From the NCBI GenBank assembly GCA_029263295.1, contig JAJCXT010000049.1, positions 1 to 48,307 of the forward strand: 48,307 bases of DNA, written 5' to 3'. Shown in pieces: positions 7,839 to 16,373 of this stretch. Source of the DNA: Acidobacteriota bacterium. GTDB taxonomy: Bacteria > Acidobacteriota > UBA890 > WLXD01. The notes beneath the pieces are model-generated. The model ran no database searches. It saw only the letters and a program-made list of their open reading frames with translations, and was not told the origin of the DNA. Position 1 is the stretch's first letter. The number at the start of each line of letters is the position of its first letter. The translations under genes and the position numbers were made by a program.

Positions 7839-8570
7839 ATGCACGAGAAACTTACCGCAATCGTCTGGGATTTCGACGGAACCCTGGTCGATACGCGCCG
7901 CAAGAACATGAACGTCGCACGCGCGCTCGTGGAGAACATCACGGGCCGTTCGGCCGACGAATTCCCTGCTCTACGCTCGATGCCCGGGTACGAGCGCGCC
8001 CTTCATCGGCATCGTCACTGGCGCGACTTCTACCGCGTCGAACTGGGCATGCAGGACTCGGACATCGATCGCACTCAGGACAACTGGCTTGCCTTCCAGC
8101 TGGCAGACGAGACCGCGACCGAAACCTACGATGGTATCCACGAGGTGCTGGCCGCTTTCGCGCATCTGCCACAGGGCATCGTCTCGCTGAACATCAAGGC
8201 CAACATCCTGCGGTTCCTCGAACAGCTCGAGTTGGCCCACCACTTCCACAGGGTCTATGGCGCGGAATGCGTGCAGCCCGGATTCCAAAAGCCGCATCCT
8301 GATGCGCTTCTGCGCTGCATCGAGAGCCTGACCGGCGGCGAACCCGGCTACGTTGTCTCTGTCGGTGACCACGAGACCGATGTCGAGTGCGCCCACAACG
8401 CTAATGCCCACTTCGAACAGGCGGGGGTGGACCTGCGCGTCGTCAGCGTCGGAGCGCTGTACGCGCCGCACATCGACGACGAACACTGGCGGGTCGAGCC
8501 CGACTGCAAGGTTGAGGCCCCGCGCGAGATCATGAGCGAGCTCGCCGAGGTCTTCGCCCGATTCCCCTAG
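7839..8570 (+). CDS. HAD-superfamily hydrolase (phosphoglycolate phosphatase-like)
   Basis: A 243-residue cytoplasmic HAD phosphatase. Motif I is WDFDGTLVDT near residues 10-19 (nucleophile and acid/base aspartates), motif II the serine in GIVSLN, motif III the lysine in FQKPHPDA, and motif IV VGDHETDVE. The helical cap of about 80 residues between motifs I and II fits the C1-cap, Gph/beta-phosphoglucomutase-like group, so dephosphorylation of a small phosphometabolite is likely, though the substrate cannot be read from the sequence. The open frame extends upstream to 7794, but ATG 7839 has the correct HAD N-terminus and a -10-like element just before it. The gene is convergent with the phosphopantetheinyl transferase, with only three nucleotides between their stop codons. 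Confidence 0.85.
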   Translation: MHEKLTAIVWDFDGTLVDTRRKNMNVARALVENITGRSADEFPALRSMPGYERALHRHRHWRDFYRVELGMQDSDIDRTQDNWLAFQLADETATETYDGIHEVLAAFAHLPQGIVSLNIKANILRFLEQLELAHHFHRVYGAECVQPGFQKPHPDALLRCIESLTGGEPGYVVSVGDHETDVECAHNANAHFEQAGVDLRVVSVGALYAPHIDDEHWRVEPDCKVEAPREIMSELAEVFARFP

Positions 8571-8573
8571 CGA

Positions 8574-9296
8574 CTAGACGCCGGGAAGCGACACCTGGCG
8601 ATAATCGAACCGGCCGGCCGGCATACAGAGCGCCGCATGGTATCCGGGGTCGGCGGGCAGAACGTGCATGGCCCAGCACTCCGGGGCCTCGTGGCCCTTC
8701 GGTGTGCGCACCAGCAGTGGAGGGTCGATCTCCGGGTCGAACCGGAACGCGCGCGAGGACACCGTCAGCCCGGTACCGATTGCCTTTAGATAGGCCTCCT
8801 TCAGCGTCCACAGTCGATAGAAACCATCCGCGAGGTCCGCGGCGGGCAGCCCGTCGAGCCAGTCGAACTCCGGCACGGCAAAGAAGCGCCTGGCGAGCCG
8901 CCGGAATGGACGGCCGGGTCGGGCCAGCTCGATGTCGACGCCAATCGGGCCGCGCCGGCCGACTGCCAGCAACCCCTGATCTCCGGAGTGGCTCAAGTTG
9001 AAGTGCAGCCCTTCGTGGTCGCCGATCTCTGGCTTGCCGTGCCCGCCGTGCTCGATTGGCACGTCGCGCGGGTCCGCATCGATCAGCGGAGCCAAGACGC
9101 GGCGCATCGCGCTGCGCCCAGCGAGAAACTCACGCCGTTTGCCGACGGATCGCATGCGGCGAAAACGGGCCGACTCGGCGGCACTCAGAACGTCCGGGTC
9201 GCCGCGGTAGCGATCGAGAGCGATCCGCACCAGCAACACCTGATCGTCAGCTAGCGCGTCCGATGTAGCCTCCGCAAGTGATTCGTGCCGCTTCAA
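8574..9296 (-). CDS. 4'-phosphopantetheinyl transferase (Sfp/AcpT type)
   Basis: A 240-residue enzyme that transfers phosphopantetheine from CoA to a serine on acyl or peptidyl carrier proteins. The three family motifs are visible: GKPEI near residue 88, FNLSHSGDQGLLAV near 98-111 with the CoA-binding SHS, IGVDIE near 117-122 (Mg2+ ligands), and FYRLWTLKEAYLKAIGTGL near 160-178 (the WxxKEA motif). Length fits the two-domain Sfp type, which serves secondary-metabolite or broad-range carrier proteins rather than only the fatty-acid ACP. It is the last gene of a tightly spaced minus-strand run, 16 nt downstream of a small membrane protein. No carrier-protein, PKS or NRPS gene is present in the window, so its partner lies elsewhere. 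Confidence 0.9.
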   Translation of the reverse strand: MKRHESLAEATSDALADDQVLLVRIALDRYRGDPDVLSAAESARFRRMRSVGKRREFLAGRSAMRRVLAPLIDADPRDVPIEHGGHGKPEIGDHEGLHFNLSHSGDQGLLAVGRRGPIGVDIELARPGRPFRRLARRFFAVPEFDWLDGLPAADLADGFYRLWTLKEAYLKAIGTGLTVSSRAFRFDPEIDPPLLVRTPKGHEAPECWAMHVLPADPGYHAALCMPAGRFDYRQVSLPGV

Positions 9297-9312
9297 GGAG
9301 TGGTGACCACAA

Positions 9313-9549
9313 TCATCGCGATCGCAACACGCCGCCGAGGTACTGGCCGGCGAAGTATGCCGCGATCATCACTGGGAAGGTGGAGAGCTGCCACCCCAGA
9401 CCCGAACTGATGCGGAGCGCCAGGACCATTGGCACCGGCGCGTGCACCGCGATAATCCAACGAGCCGAGAACTTCTCGCACCCCGCCCGCCAGTACCCGA
9501 ACGGCACATTGAGCGTCAGCACGGCGACCGCCACCGCTATCAGCGTCAC
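9313..9549 (-). CDS. small two-TM conserved membrane protein
   Basis: A 78-residue protein with two hydrophobic segments: residues ~1-22 (TLIAVAVAVLTLNVPFGYW) and ~32-70 (IIAVHAPVPMVLALRISSGLGW...IAAYFAGQYLGG). The VPFGYWR, H-x-PVP and SGLGW motifs and the FAGQYLGG end look conserved, and I have the impression of similar short uncharacterised proteins in many bacteria, but I can assign no function. It fits exactly between the aminopeptidase stop (10 nt upstream) and the phosphopantetheinyl transferase start (16 nt downstream), supporting it as a real gene in the run. Confidence 0.7.
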   Translation of the reverse strand: MTLIAVAVAVLTLNVPFGYWRAGCEKFSARWIIAVHAPVPMVLALRISSGLGWQLSTFPVMIAAYFAGQYLGGVLRSR

Positions 9550-9559
9550 TGCTGCGACC

Positions 9560-10903
9560 TCACCGTTGTCTGCTGCCCACTAGCGCCAGAATCTCGTCTA
9601 CTTCCTTCGGCACGTGGGCACTCAGCACGACGGGACCGTCGTCGGTGATGAGAATCGTGTCCTCGATACGAATGTGCAGGTTCTCTTCCTTGATCTCGAT
9701 GATCGGCTCGACCGCGATCACCATGCCGGCCTGTAGCGGGGCGCTGTAGTCGCCCACGTCGTGCACGCTCATCCCGGTGAAGTGGCCGGCACCGCCAGCG
9801 TAGCGGTCATCAAAGCCCCACTTGGCGTAGATCGCGCGCGCAATCTCACGCGTTTCCGCGCGCGTCACACCGGGCACCATCGCCGCGATGATCGCCTTCT
9901 GGGCCTCGAGCACGCACCGATAGGCGCGCTCCTGCAGTTCGGTGAACTTGCCCGACGCGGGCCACGTGCGAGTGATATCGATGGTCTGGTAACCGTACGA
10001 AGCCCCGTAGTCCATGACGATCAGGTCGCCGTCCTCGAGCTGCCGGCTGTTCTCCTGGTAGTGCCAGACATTGCCGTTGGGCCCCGAACCGACGATGGCA
10101 GGATAGCCGTTGCCTTCGGCCCCGTGCTTGAGCATGACGTACGCGGCCTCGGCCTCGATCTCGTACTCGTAGATCCCCACCTTGGTGATCGCGATCGCCT
10201 GGCGATGCGCCTCCGCGCTGATCCAGCCGTTGCGCCGCAGCGCCTCCGCCTCACCCTCCGTCTTGATCATGCGCAGGGCATCGATGTGCGGGCTGATGTC
10301 CTTCAGTTGGTAGTAGGGGTAGCGCTGCCGTAGCTTCTCCACCCGCCACGCGTCCTCCGATTCCTGCGTGGCCCAAGGGCTCATGAAGCGGCGCGCCATG
10401 AAGATCGCCACGTCACCGCGCGACTGGTCGACCTCGGTTCGCTCCGACAAGCGCACGTGCAGCGTCTGCTCACCACCGGTCCGCCGCCGCGCCAGAACTT
10501 CCTCGAGGGTGTAGATCGGCTGGATCGCCGTGAAACCACGCTCGTCCGGCGCACTCTCGTCATAGAGCCAGTTCCAGCCATCACGACTCGCCTCGCGCTC
10601 CGTCTGCGGCGGCAGGAACAGGTGGGCGTCGCAGCTTGCCGCGTCCATCAGCAGGATCGCGTTCAGATTCTCGTTGCCGGTCAAGTAGAAGAAATCGTTG
10701 TCCTGGCGAAAACGCACACCGGGCTGAACGCGGGTCTTGCCGAAGATCAGCACCATCCCGTCACGCTCCACCGAGTCGCACACCGCCTTCCGGCGCAGAC
10801 CGAAATCCTCGGGTGGGTATTCAAAGCGTTGAGCGAACGCCTCGGGCGCGAGCACCAGTGAAACCGTCGCGGCCAACCCGAAGACCAGCATTGCTCGTTG
10901 CAC
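9560..10903 (-). CDS. pepP: secreted M24-family Xaa-Pro aminopeptidase
   Basis: A 447-residue metallopeptidase with an N-terminal signal peptide (AMLVFGLAATVSLVLAPEAFAQ), an aminopeptidase-P N-terminal domain and a C-terminal pita-bread catalytic domain. All five dinuclear metal ligands are visible: the two aspartates in VMDYGASYGYQTIDITRTW (11 residues apart), His in GMSVHDVG, Glu in AVEPIIEI and Glu in RIEDTILIT. It should remove N-terminal residues preceding proline, here probably in the periplasm. I chose GTG 10903 because GGGAGGA lies about 5 nt before it; ATG 10891 is an alternative. The open frame extends further upstream but only as a shadow of the RidA gene. It lies 11 nt after RidA in the same run. 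Confidence 0.9.
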   Translation of the reverse strand: MQRAMLVFGLAATVSLVLAPEAFAQRFEYPPEDFGLRRKAVCDSVERDGMVLIFGKTRVQPGVRFRQDNDFFYLTGNENLNAILLMDAASCDAHLFLPPQTEREASRDGWNWLYDESAPDERGFTAIQPIYTLEEVLARRRTGGEQTLHVRLSERTEVDQSRGDVAIFMARRFMSPWATQESEDAWRVEKLRQRYPYYQLKDISPHIDALRMIKTEGEAEALRRNGWISAEAHRQAIAITKVGIYEYEIEAEAAYVMLKHGAEGNGYPAIVGSGPNGNVWHYQENSRQLEDGDLIVMDYGASYGYQTIDITRTWPASGKFTELQERAYRCVLEAQKAIIAAMVPGVTRAETREIARAIYAKWGFDDRYAGGAGHFTGMSVHDVGDYSAPLQAGMVIAVEPIIEIKEENLHIRIEDTILITDDGPVVLSAHVPKEVDEILALVGSRQR

Positions 10904-10914
10904 GGGATCCTCCC

Positions 10915-11307
10915 TCAGTGCGTGCTCTTGCTGCGCGTGGCAACCAGATCGATCTCCACCTGCGCGCCGAGCGGAAGGCTGGCTACGCCGATCGTGGTGC
11001 GAGCCGGGAAGGGCTCTTCGAATCGGGCGGCATAGGCCGCGTTCATCGCTGCGAAGTCGTCCATGTCGGTGAGGTAGACGCGCACCTGAACGACGTCTGC
11101 GGGGCCGAGTCCAGCCGCCTTCAGAACGTCGAAGAGGTTGTCGAAACACTGGCTAGTCTGTGCTCCCACATCGCCCGTGTGCAGCGCCCCCGTAGAGGGG
11201 TCGATCGGAGTTTGGCCCGACAGAAACACGTGGTGGCCGTCATCAATTGCGTGCGAGTAGGGGCCGACCGCCGCAGCGGTCGTGCTCGTGACCGGCGTTC
11301 TTGGCAC
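10915..11307 (-). CDS. ridA: RidA/YjgF-family imine/enamine deaminase
   Basis: A 130-residue RidA-type protein. RidA trimers hydrolyse reactive 2-aminoacrylate and related enamines to ketoacids plus ammonia. Visible signatures are GPYSHAIDDGHHVFLSGQTPID at the N-terminal third, QTSQCFDNLFDVLKAAG, the catalytic arginine in VVQVRVYLTDMDDFAAMN and the glutamate in GAQVEIDLVA. The start is GTG 11307, with AGGAG 7 nt upstream; the longer open frame to 11439 lies in the next gene. It sits 13 nt after the VKOR-DsbA stop and 11 nt before the aminopeptidase start, so it is co-transcribed with them. Confidence 0.9.
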   Translation of the reverse strand: MPRTPVTSTTAAAVGPYSHAIDDGHHVFLSGQTPIDPSTGALHTGDVGAQTSQCFDNLFDVLKAAGLGPADVVQVRVYLTDMDDFAAMNAAYAARFEEPFPARTTIGVASLPLGAQVEIDLVATRSKSTH

Positions 11308-11320
11308 GACTGAACTCCTG

Positions 11321-12388
11321 CTATTGAGAATCTTCCGGGACGCGCACCCAGCGATCCAGGGCTTGCCGCACCGTGGCGGGGTCAGACGTGCCAACGAACT
11401 TCTGCCGACCGATCCAGAACGTCGGTAGCGAGCGTACATTCACCTGCTGCGCCAGCTTCAAATCGCGCTCCAGATGGGCGCTGGTGACATCGGAGGACAT
11501 GCACCGGCGCAGTTCGCCCTGATCGATCCCGAGTTCCTCGGCCATCCCCTCGATGGCAGCCAGCGAGATGTCCTCTCTCGTGAAGAGCCTGTCTGCCATG
11601 GCCTTGGCCACATCCTTGTTCTCGTTCGCTTCGACACAGATGTAGGCTCGCGCCGCGCCATCGGCGCTGGGATGCATGTCCAGCGGCGAATGCATGTAGA
11701 CCACGCGCACCTCGTAATCGACCTCGGCGAGGACCTCCTTGAACACCTCGTGCTGAAACCGGCACGCGGGGCACTCGAAGTCCAGATACTCGACTACCGT
11801 GACGGGGCCGGCTGCCTTCTGCTCGCGAGCTACCGCGCCTGGCAGTTGCGATGGGCTCTGCTCCACGACCGTGGTTGCCGGCGGCGCGAGCCACTGGCTG
11901 ATAGCGCCCAGGCTGAGCGCTACCACCGCAACGCCAGCGAGCCGCATGGCCCTCTGCGAGGTCAACGGAGGCGTCGCGTCCTCACGAGACATCCACGCCG
12001 CCATCCCAGCAGCGATCGCGGAGAAGTCCACCACCAGGCACAGCGGGCAGAACGCGCCGATCACCAGTGCCTGGATACCGATGAAGGCAGCACCGCCAAG
12101 CACCCCGACCGCCGCAAGAGGCAGGAGCGCGGCGCGCAGTTGGGGCATGGCCGCCGCGGCCAGGAGCGCGAGGAAATAGATCACCCCCAGCACCGGCACG
12201 GACACGCCCGCAATCGACGAATAGGCCGACGCCCGGACAACGTCGCAACCGCCACCCGTAGAGCAGAGGAGTCCACCCGAACTGTACTCACCGAGCAGCA
12301 GCGAGCTGAAGGCTAGCCCGATCAGCGCACATGCGAGCAGGCCGTTGAGGAAGCGAGGGTTGGAGCTGTCAGTTTTGTCGTGTGTCAT
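11321..12388 (-). CDS. VKOR - DsbA-type thioredoxin fusion
   Basis: A 355-residue membrane protein that combines both halves of a disulfide-forming pathway. Residues ~10-165 are a vitamin K epoxide reductase domain: loop cysteines C42 and C48 (LCSTGGGCDVV), the conserved S/T region SSIAGVSVPVLG, and the quinone-facing CPLC at 114-117. After a membrane segment at ~148-165, residues ~195-350 form a DsbA/thioredoxin-4 domain with CPAC at 206-209 and a cis-proline loop SLPTFWIG. By analogy with known VKOR-thioredoxin fusions it should oxidise exported proteins and pass electrons to quinone. It lies between a secreted S9 peptidase and RidA in a tight minus-strand run; the secreted neighbours are plausible clients. 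Confidence 0.92.
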   Translation of the reverse strand: MTHDKTDSSNPRFLNGLLACALIGLAFSSLLLGEYSSGGLLCSTGGGCDVVRASAYSSIAGVSVPVLGVIYFLALLAAAAMPQLRAALLPLAAVGVLGGAAFIGIQALVIGAFCPLCLVVDFSAIAAGMAAWMSREDATPPLTSQRAMRLAGVAVVALSLGAISQWLAPPATTVVEQSPSQLPGAVAREQKAAGPVTVVEYLDFECPACRFQHEVFKEVLAEVDYEVRVVYMHSPLDMHPSADGAARAYICVEANENKDVAKAMADRLFTREDISLAAIEGMAEELGIDQGELRRCMSSDVTSAHLERDLKLAQQVNVRSLPTFWIGRQKFVGTSDPATVRQALDRWVRVPEDSQ

Positions 12389-12424
12389 GACTTCGCCTGA
12401 CTCGTTCGGTCGATGCGCGGGCGG

Positions 12425-15307
12425 TTACTGGTCGACGGCAGGACGCGTCGCGACGCGTCGCTTCTCTTCCTCAAGGGTATCAAGCGGCACCCCATCGGTT
12501 ATCCACTTTGGCGCGGGATCACCCTTCAGGTAGTGCGCGAACCATTCGAGAATTCGGCGGTGGTAGTCAATCTGGTTGGCCTTGTCGCGGAAGCCGTGAT
12601 CCTCACCCTCGTAGACGAGCAGCACCATCTGTTTTCCTGCGCGGCGAGCGAAGTTGTAGAACTCGGTGCCCTGATCCCAGTCGACCACGCCGTCTTCGTT
12701 GCCGAACGCCATCAGCAACGGAGTCTCCATGTCCTGCACCTTGTGGATCGGCGAGCTGCGATGGTGCGCCTCGGGATCCTCCCAGTAGGGCACCTCCATG
12801 CGCGCCTGGCCCGTCTCCCAGTGGCTGAGTTCAGCGGCGCCCTGATTCCAGTGTAGCTGGCCCATGAAGCTCACGAAGTCGGTGAGCGGCGCGCCCGCCA
12901 CCGAGGCTGCAAACGTGTCGATACGGGTCGGCAGGTAGGCCGCCTGCCAGCCACCCCAAGAGTGACCGATGAGACCTACTCGCTCAGCATCCACGAGACC
13001 TCGATCGACGACCGTCTGTACTGCCGCGCGCACCGACTCGATGGCGCTGGGACCCGGCTCGCGCCAGGTGTAGACGATGTCGGGCATGAGCACGAAATAG
13101 CCCTGCTGTGTCCATGCGGTGAAGTTGTAGTAGCTGCGCTCGCTGGGCACCTGATACGAGTGAATCTGCGGAGCCAGAATCTCGTAGGTGTACACGATCA
13201 TCGGGTAGCGCTGGGCAGGATCGTAGCCGGCCGGATACAACAAGCCCGCCTGCAAGGCGCGGCCGGATTCGCTCGTAAAGTCGACCAATTCGGAGTGAGT
13301 CCAGGCGTAGTCGTCCTGGAATGGGTTCGTGTTCGACACCTGTGCGGCCGCCGCGAGCCCGGCGTCACCAACGAAGTAGTCGGGCGAATCGTCCCGGGCC
13401 TGCACCATGTAGGCGTAGACGTCGCTGTCGCCCGCCTGCTGCAGTCCGGAGAACCGCTTGTCATCGAGGATGAGCTGCTCGGCGAGTTCAGCGCCCACGC
13501 CCAGGCTGGCATAGCCACGCTGCTCGGTCGCCTCGTTGCGCAAGCTCATGAAGATCGGCGCAGCGGGGTCGAACGGTTCGTTGCTGAAGAAACCGGCTTC
13601 CGGGTCCACACGCACCAACCGGTAGATCATCTCCTCGTCGCGGCCGCTGCTAACACGCGCGGCCGTCGATCCGTCCAGGGCCACGCGCCAGACGTCGAAC
13701 TCGTCGTTCAGGAAGATCGCCGCATCATCTTCGAGCCAGCCGCCCGGGCCAAACCCGTACGGCGGCAGCATGTCGGTCGGGGTGTCCCACTCCTCGTTGT
13801 GGAAGTCGACGTCGATCCCATCCGTGAGGTTCACCCGAGCGCCATCCGCGACACGGTGCGACCAGTAGTCCTTGCCATCGAAGCTGGCGATATACGTGCC
13901 GCCGCCACCTGACCATGAGTACCGGACGTGTTCGAGAAGCTGCTCGCGCTCCCCCGTCGCCACGTCGACCAGCCACACGTCGTGGTAGGGGCGACCGAAC
14001 ATGGTGCCCTTCGGGTAGGGCCCGGCAATGCGCTCGACCCCGAATTCCCAACCTGAAAGCAATTCGGATCGTTCCATCAGATCGGAGCCGATCTGAACGA
14101 CCGTGCCGCTCTCAAGGTCCCAGACTGAGAGCAGTGTTCGACGCGCATCGCGCTGTTCGGAGACCTTCTGGGCGGGATAGAGACGAACGTCGGAGGTGTG
14201 CCAGATCTGCATTTCGGGCAGATCGGGCTCCTTTTCTGTCTCCTTCTCTGCTTCGTCCTCGCCCTCAGTCTCGGCATCCTCGCTCGCGCCTACGGCCTCT
14301 TCACTGTCCGGGTCGTCGCCGGCATCATCGGTATCGACTGCCTCCTCGTCTTCCACCGCCTCGGCGGGGCGTAGTCCCAGTGCCAGGCGGGTCCCCTTGT
14401 CGGACCACTCGAGCGCGCGATGCTGGACGACTTCCATGCCATCCGGTAGGGACTCGCCGTGCGCGGCCAGCGCTACCGGCGCCCCTGCGCCAGCATCCAG
14501 CGCCCGCCACGCAAGCACGTCGTAACCGCTGGCGTCCGCGCTCGCCACCTCGGCGCTGCGATAGACGGCCAAGTCCAGCCCGTCCTCGCGCCACGCGAGC
14601 CCTTCATATGCGGAGCCCGAGGAGGCAAGCGGCAAGAGAACGCCGGTGCCAGCGTCGTACAGCTGTACCCCGTTGGCCTCGTCGCTGCCCGTTGCCACGA
14701 CGATCGCCAGGTAGGCTTCCGTCTCGCTCCAGGAATACTCCGACACGTTGCCAAACGTCATCGTGGTGTCCGCGTGAAGGTCGAGAACGCGCAAATCGGC
14801 GCCCTTGCCGCGCGGCTCCTTCGGGGCGTAGCCGAGCAGCGCGAAGTAACGTCCTGTGGCGTCGAATCCACTCGTAGCCACACCATCGAAGGTGCGCTCA
14901 GCCTCAGCGCCGAGCTCCAACAGACCGGCACCGAGGCGAACCGGCTCCCCCGCTTCGCGCAGACGCTCGGACTCTTCCGGCGCAACGCCGATACGCCACG
15001 CCAGCCACCGACCATCCTCTGAGAAGTCGGGACGTTCGCCGAGTTCGATTACCCTCTCTGCCGCATCGGTGCCAACGGAATGGAGCCTGAGCTCACGGTT
15101 CTCGTCTACGCGACGAATGCCGTAGGCGATCCATGTGCCGTCATTGGACAGCGAAGCCGCGGCGAGAGATTCCCACTTGCCGTAGTCGGCAGATGGAACG
15201 GTGGGCTTGTCTTGCGCAGCCAGTGGAGCAGGAACAGCGACGGCCACTCCGCCGAGCAGCGTGAGAACGACAACGACACCACTAAGCTCACGGATGGACA
15301 TAGACAC
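12425..15307 (-). CDS. secreted S9 prolyl oligopeptidase-family serine peptidase
   Basis: A 960-residue protein with a signal peptide (VVVVLTLLGGVAVAVPAPLAAQ), a long beta-propeller region and a C-terminal alpha/beta-hydrolase domain. The catalytic triad is readable: Ser783 in LIGHSWGGWQAA, Asp872 in GNEDGVVDW and His904 in EGEDHGF. The family cleaves dipeptides or oligopeptides, often after proline or alanine. An unusual highly acidic stretch at about residues 318-368 (many Glu/Asp, ending EKETEKEPDLPEM) interrupts the propeller. The ATG at 15307 has AGGAGA 10 nt upstream; a second ATG two codons later is possible. It follows the VOC lipoprotein by 12 nt and precedes VKOR-DsbA by 36 nt. Confidence 0.9.
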   Translation of the reverse strand: MSMSIRELSGVVVVLTLLGGVAVAVPAPLAAQDKPTVPSADYGKWESLAAASLSNDGTWIAYGIRRVDENRELRLHSVGTDAAERVIELGERPDFSEDGRWLAWRIGVAPEESERLREAGEPVRLGAGLLELGAEAERTFDGVATSGFDATGRYFALLGYAPKEPRGKGADLRVLDLHADTTMTFGNVSEYSWSETEAYLAIVVATGSDEANGVQLYDAGTGVLLPLASSGSAYEGLAWREDGLDLAVYRSAEVASADASGYDVLAWRALDAGAGAPVALAAHGESLPDGMEVVQHRALEWSDKGTRLALGLRPAEAVEDEEAVDTDDAGDDPDSEEAVGASEDAETEGEDEAEKETEKEPDLPEMQIWHTSDVRLYPAQKVSEQRDARRTLLSVWDLESGTVVQIGSDLMERSELLSGWEFGVERIAGPYPKGTMFGRPYHDVWLVDVATGEREQLLEHVRYSWSGGGGTYIASFDGKDYWSHRVADGARVNLTDGIDVDFHNEEWDTPTDMLPPYGFGPGGWLEDDAAIFLNDEFDVWRVALDGSTAARVSSGRDEEMIYRLVRVDPEAGFFSNEPFDPAAPIFMSLRNEATEQRGYASLGVGAELAEQLILDDKRFSGLQQAGDSDVYAYMVQARDDSPDYFVGDAGLAAAAQVSNTNPFQDDYAWTHSELVDFTSESGRALQAGLLYPAGYDPAQRYPMIVYTYEILAPQIHSYQVPSERSYYNFTAWTQQGYFVLMPDIVYTWREPGPSAIESVRAAVQTVVDRGLVDAERVGLIGHSWGGWQAAYLPTRIDTFAASVAGAPLTDFVSFMGQLHWNQGAAELSHWETGQARMEVPYWEDPEAHHRSSPIHKVQDMETPLLMAFGNEDGVVDWDQGTEFYNFARRAGKQMVLLVYEGEDHGFRDKANQIDYHRRILEWFAHYLKGDPAPKWITDGVPLDTLEEEKRRVATRPAVDQ

Positions 15308-15319
15308 CTGATCTCCTGG

Positions 15320-16327
15320 TCAGCGGGCGCCCAGCTGGCGCGTCATTTCTTCGTTACCCTCGACATCAAGGAACTCATCCCATTCGAGGTAGTAACCCTC
15401 CGGGTCATAGCCGACGAACGTCCGGACGCGACCGCTCTCGTCGCCAATCTCGTCGCTTCGCCACTCAAACTCTTCATCGCTCCGCAGTAACTCGTACCAG
15501 GCCTCGATGTCGTCGACGATCAGCGACAGTGTGACCCCTTTGTCGGCGGTGACCTGGTGCAGCCCGCGCTTGCCGTCGACCACACCGAGGAACCCCGACT
15601 CGGACAACGGATAGGCCCAGGCCCACCCCTGGTCGACGATTGGTCCGGTTCCTAGCAGGCGCTCGTAGAAGCTGTTGGTCGCAGCCGTGTCGTCAAAGTA
15701 CAGCCACTGCACCGTGGCGCGCACACCGAGTTCGGCAGGCCGCGCGGTACCCGCGCCCGCGCCTGGGTAAAGCGGTTCGATGGCCGCGAGCACCGGCAAC
15801 AGCCGTTCATTCTCCGGGTGCCGCTGAAAGCGCTCAAACTCGAGGTAGTAGCCCTCGGGATCCACGGCCACGAATCCGACATGAGCGGCCGCGGGATCCA
15901 CGGCGCCCAGATCCGCCTGCATCGGTACGCCAGCGGTGGTCAGGTACTCATACCAGCCCTCCACCTCGTCGGTCACGATTGCCAACGTCACCGTCTTCGG
16001 CTCGTCGGCCGTGTGCATGCCGTCAGCCGCATTGACCAGTGTCAGGTACGAGGCCGGCGCGACCCGCATGATCTTGGCGAAGCCGTAGTCGGCCGCGGTT
16101 TCGAAGCCCATGACGTCGGTATAGAAACGCCAGGCCGCTTCGACATCGGCGTAGTAGTAGAAGGCGTTCGCGGCGTTAATCGGCGGCCGCGCTTCGGCGG
16201 CCACGATTTCGTCGGCGTCCGCGGCCTCGCCCTCAGGCTCGGCAATCCGCTCAGCCGGAGGCCCACAGGCAGCCTGCAACACAACGGCGGCGAGGATCAC
16301 ACCGGCAATGACTTCTGCACGTTTCAC
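15320..16327 (-). CDS. lipoprotein with two VOC (glyoxalase-fold) domains
   Basis: A 335-residue protein starting with a lipoprotein signal (VIAGVILAAVVLQAACG, lipobox LQAAC) followed by an acidic linker and two vicinal-oxygen-chelate domains. Domain 1 (about residues 50-165) carries ADVEAAWRFYTDVMGFETAADY and VAVDPEGYYLEFERF; domain 2 (about 200-330) carries FDDTAATNSFYERLLG and VGYDPEGYYLEWDEF. The two E-containing DPEGYYLE strands match a VOC metal-ligand position. Most VOC enzymes are cytoplasmic, so membrane anchoring is unusual, and the reaction is not predictable. The start is GTG 16327 with AGGAGA 6 nt upstream. It is the first gene of a seven-gene run on the minus strand. Confidence 0.85.
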   Translation of the reverse strand: MKRAEVIAGVILAAVVLQAACGPPAERIAEPEGEAADADEIVAAEARPPINAANAFYYYADVEAAWRFYTDVMGFETAADYGFAKIMRVAPASYLTLVNAADGMHTADEPKTVTLAIVTDEVEGWYEYLTTAGVPMQADLGAVDPAAAHVGFVAVDPEGYYLEFERFQRHPENERLLPVLAAIEPLYPGAGAGTARPAELGVRATVQWLYFDDTAATNSFYERLLGTGPIVDQGWAWAYPLSESGFLGVVDGKRGLHQVTADKGVTLSLIVDDIEAWYELLRSDEEFEWRSDEIGDESGRVRTFVGYDPEGYYLEWDEFLDVEGNEEMTRQLGAR

Positions 16328-16373
16328 GAACTGTCTCCTGGCTCAAGTTTCCCGACCGCTTCGCTCGAACTAT

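Noticed and set aside
13915..14877. Plus-strand open frame of 320 codons opposite the S9 peptidase
   Set aside because: It is extremely rich in Arg, Pro and Ala with no domain, and the opposite strand encodes a complete peptidase with signal peptide and triad.
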